DNA of 64,000 bases from DASZYT01 sp035545275 (lineage in GTDB: Bacteria; Patescibacteriota; Saccharimonadia; Saccharimonadales; UBA4665): the NCBI GenBank assembly GCA_035545275.1, contig DASZYT010000021.1, positions 17,877 through 81,876 on the forward strand. The letters run 5' to 3'. Shown one piece after another: positions 63,652-64,000 of this stretch; the first letter of the stretch is position 1, and the number at the start of each line of letters is the position of its first letter. The notes beneath the pieces are model-generated. The model did no database searches and was not told the origin of the DNA. It saw nothing but the letters and a program-made list of their open reading frames with translations. A program made the position numbers and the translations under genes.

Positions 63652-64000
63652 ATGTTTAGTATGTTCAAGAAAAAGAATCCGCTGACTCTCACGCTCAAGA
63701 CACCTGACAGCGTGAGTACCGAAGATATCAGCCTGGAGGCAGAGTTGATGTTTGTGTGCACCGGCGCGGCAACCATACAATCTGTGATGTTACGGCTGCG
63801 CGGCGACCTGGTGGACCGCAAAAAGGCACCGAGCGCGGCGCCGTATCACTACTTGGGCGAAATTACCGCGACCCCAGACCTAAAAATGGCGCCAAATCAG
63901 CCCGAGAAAATAGCTCTGCGCTTACCCCTGGACTTCAGCGGACTTAATGCATATGAAATACCGCCCGAAAACCTAGCGGTGGCATCCGAAGAAATGAAAG
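63652..64000 (+). CDS. Unrecognised protein, Spo0M/arrestin-like in appearance (3' end cut by window)
   Basis: 116 codons run open to the window end. Start ATG 63652 with GAGG 7 nt upstream. The product begins MFSMFKKKNPLTLTL and continues in beta-strand-rich sequence (DISLEAELMF, IQSVMLRLRGDLVD, PEKIALRLPLDFSGL) without signal or membrane segment. The strand pattern recalls arrestin-like sporulation-control proteins (Spo0M family), but this is only a resemblance. The hairpin TGTGCT/AGCACA (63619-63636) sits in its leader. Confidence 0.7.
   Translation, partial: MFSMFKKKNPLTLTLKTPDSVSTEDISLEAELMFVCTGAATIQSVMLRLRGDLVDRKKAPSAAPYHYLGEITATPDLKMAPNQPEKIALRLPLDFSGLNAYEIPPENLAVASEEMK

Overview
The window looks like about 64 kb of chromosome from a small-genome bacterium of the Patescibacteria/CPR, most likely Saccharibacteria (TM7). 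This is an inference from gene content, not a search. The genes read cleanly in the standard code with UGA as stop, base composition is near 50% GC, and genes are packed with many 4-bp ATGA overlaps. MurT/GatD, GatCAB, split transketolase, ClpC, CIRCE sites, a type IV pilus ATPase and pilin, and several secreted wall-active proteins fit a streamlined surface-dwelling organism. A WhiB regulator and an actinobacterial-type lytic transglycosylase suggest contact with Actinobacteria.

Layout. 1-9.9 kb (minus strand): clpP (partial, CIRCE-controlled), a small ORF, tig, a membrane protein, hisS, tRNA-Leu(UAG), gatD-murT, rsmD, recG, tyrS. 10-20 kb: a long class A PBP (plus strand), then radA, an HEXXH membrane protein, clpC under CIRCE, a small ORF, and nusA behind a promoter and leader terminator. 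20-28 kb: an M1 aminopeptidase, yraN-rnhB, rplS, whiB, pilB, a SpoU methyltransferase, a CAP protein. 28-42 kb: dnaE, YtxH-like and membrane proteins, galU and gatC-gatA-HEPN-like-gatB, a lytic transglycosylase, uvrB, a pilin-like protein, a LOG-family protein, a 409-aa unknown. 43-52 kb: a PfkB kinase, two unknowns, a carbon operon (gap-rpiB-rpe-tktN-tktC-fba), two NUDIX genes, ppa, a ferredoxin-reductase-like protein. 52-64 kb: a C39-like cysteine protease, trxB, a glutaredoxin, an FKBP, an ABC exporter, a 614-bp non-coding stretch full of inverted repeats, a sugar transferase, pheS/CDA-like/pheT, and a second non-coding stretch with a pseudoknot-capable RNA before a gene cut by the window end.

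How it fits together. Most genes are housekeeping: translation, protein quality control, DNA repair, wall synthesis and a minimal sugar pathway joining lower glycolysis to the non-oxidative pentose phosphate route. The most unusual signals are non-coding or architectural. These are two unrecognised structured-RNA candidates, a terminator in the nusA leader, and a repeated design in which the -10 box lies 6-8 nt before the start codon (leaderless mRNAs). Extra small genes are also threaded by 4-bp overlaps into the gatCAB and pheST operons.
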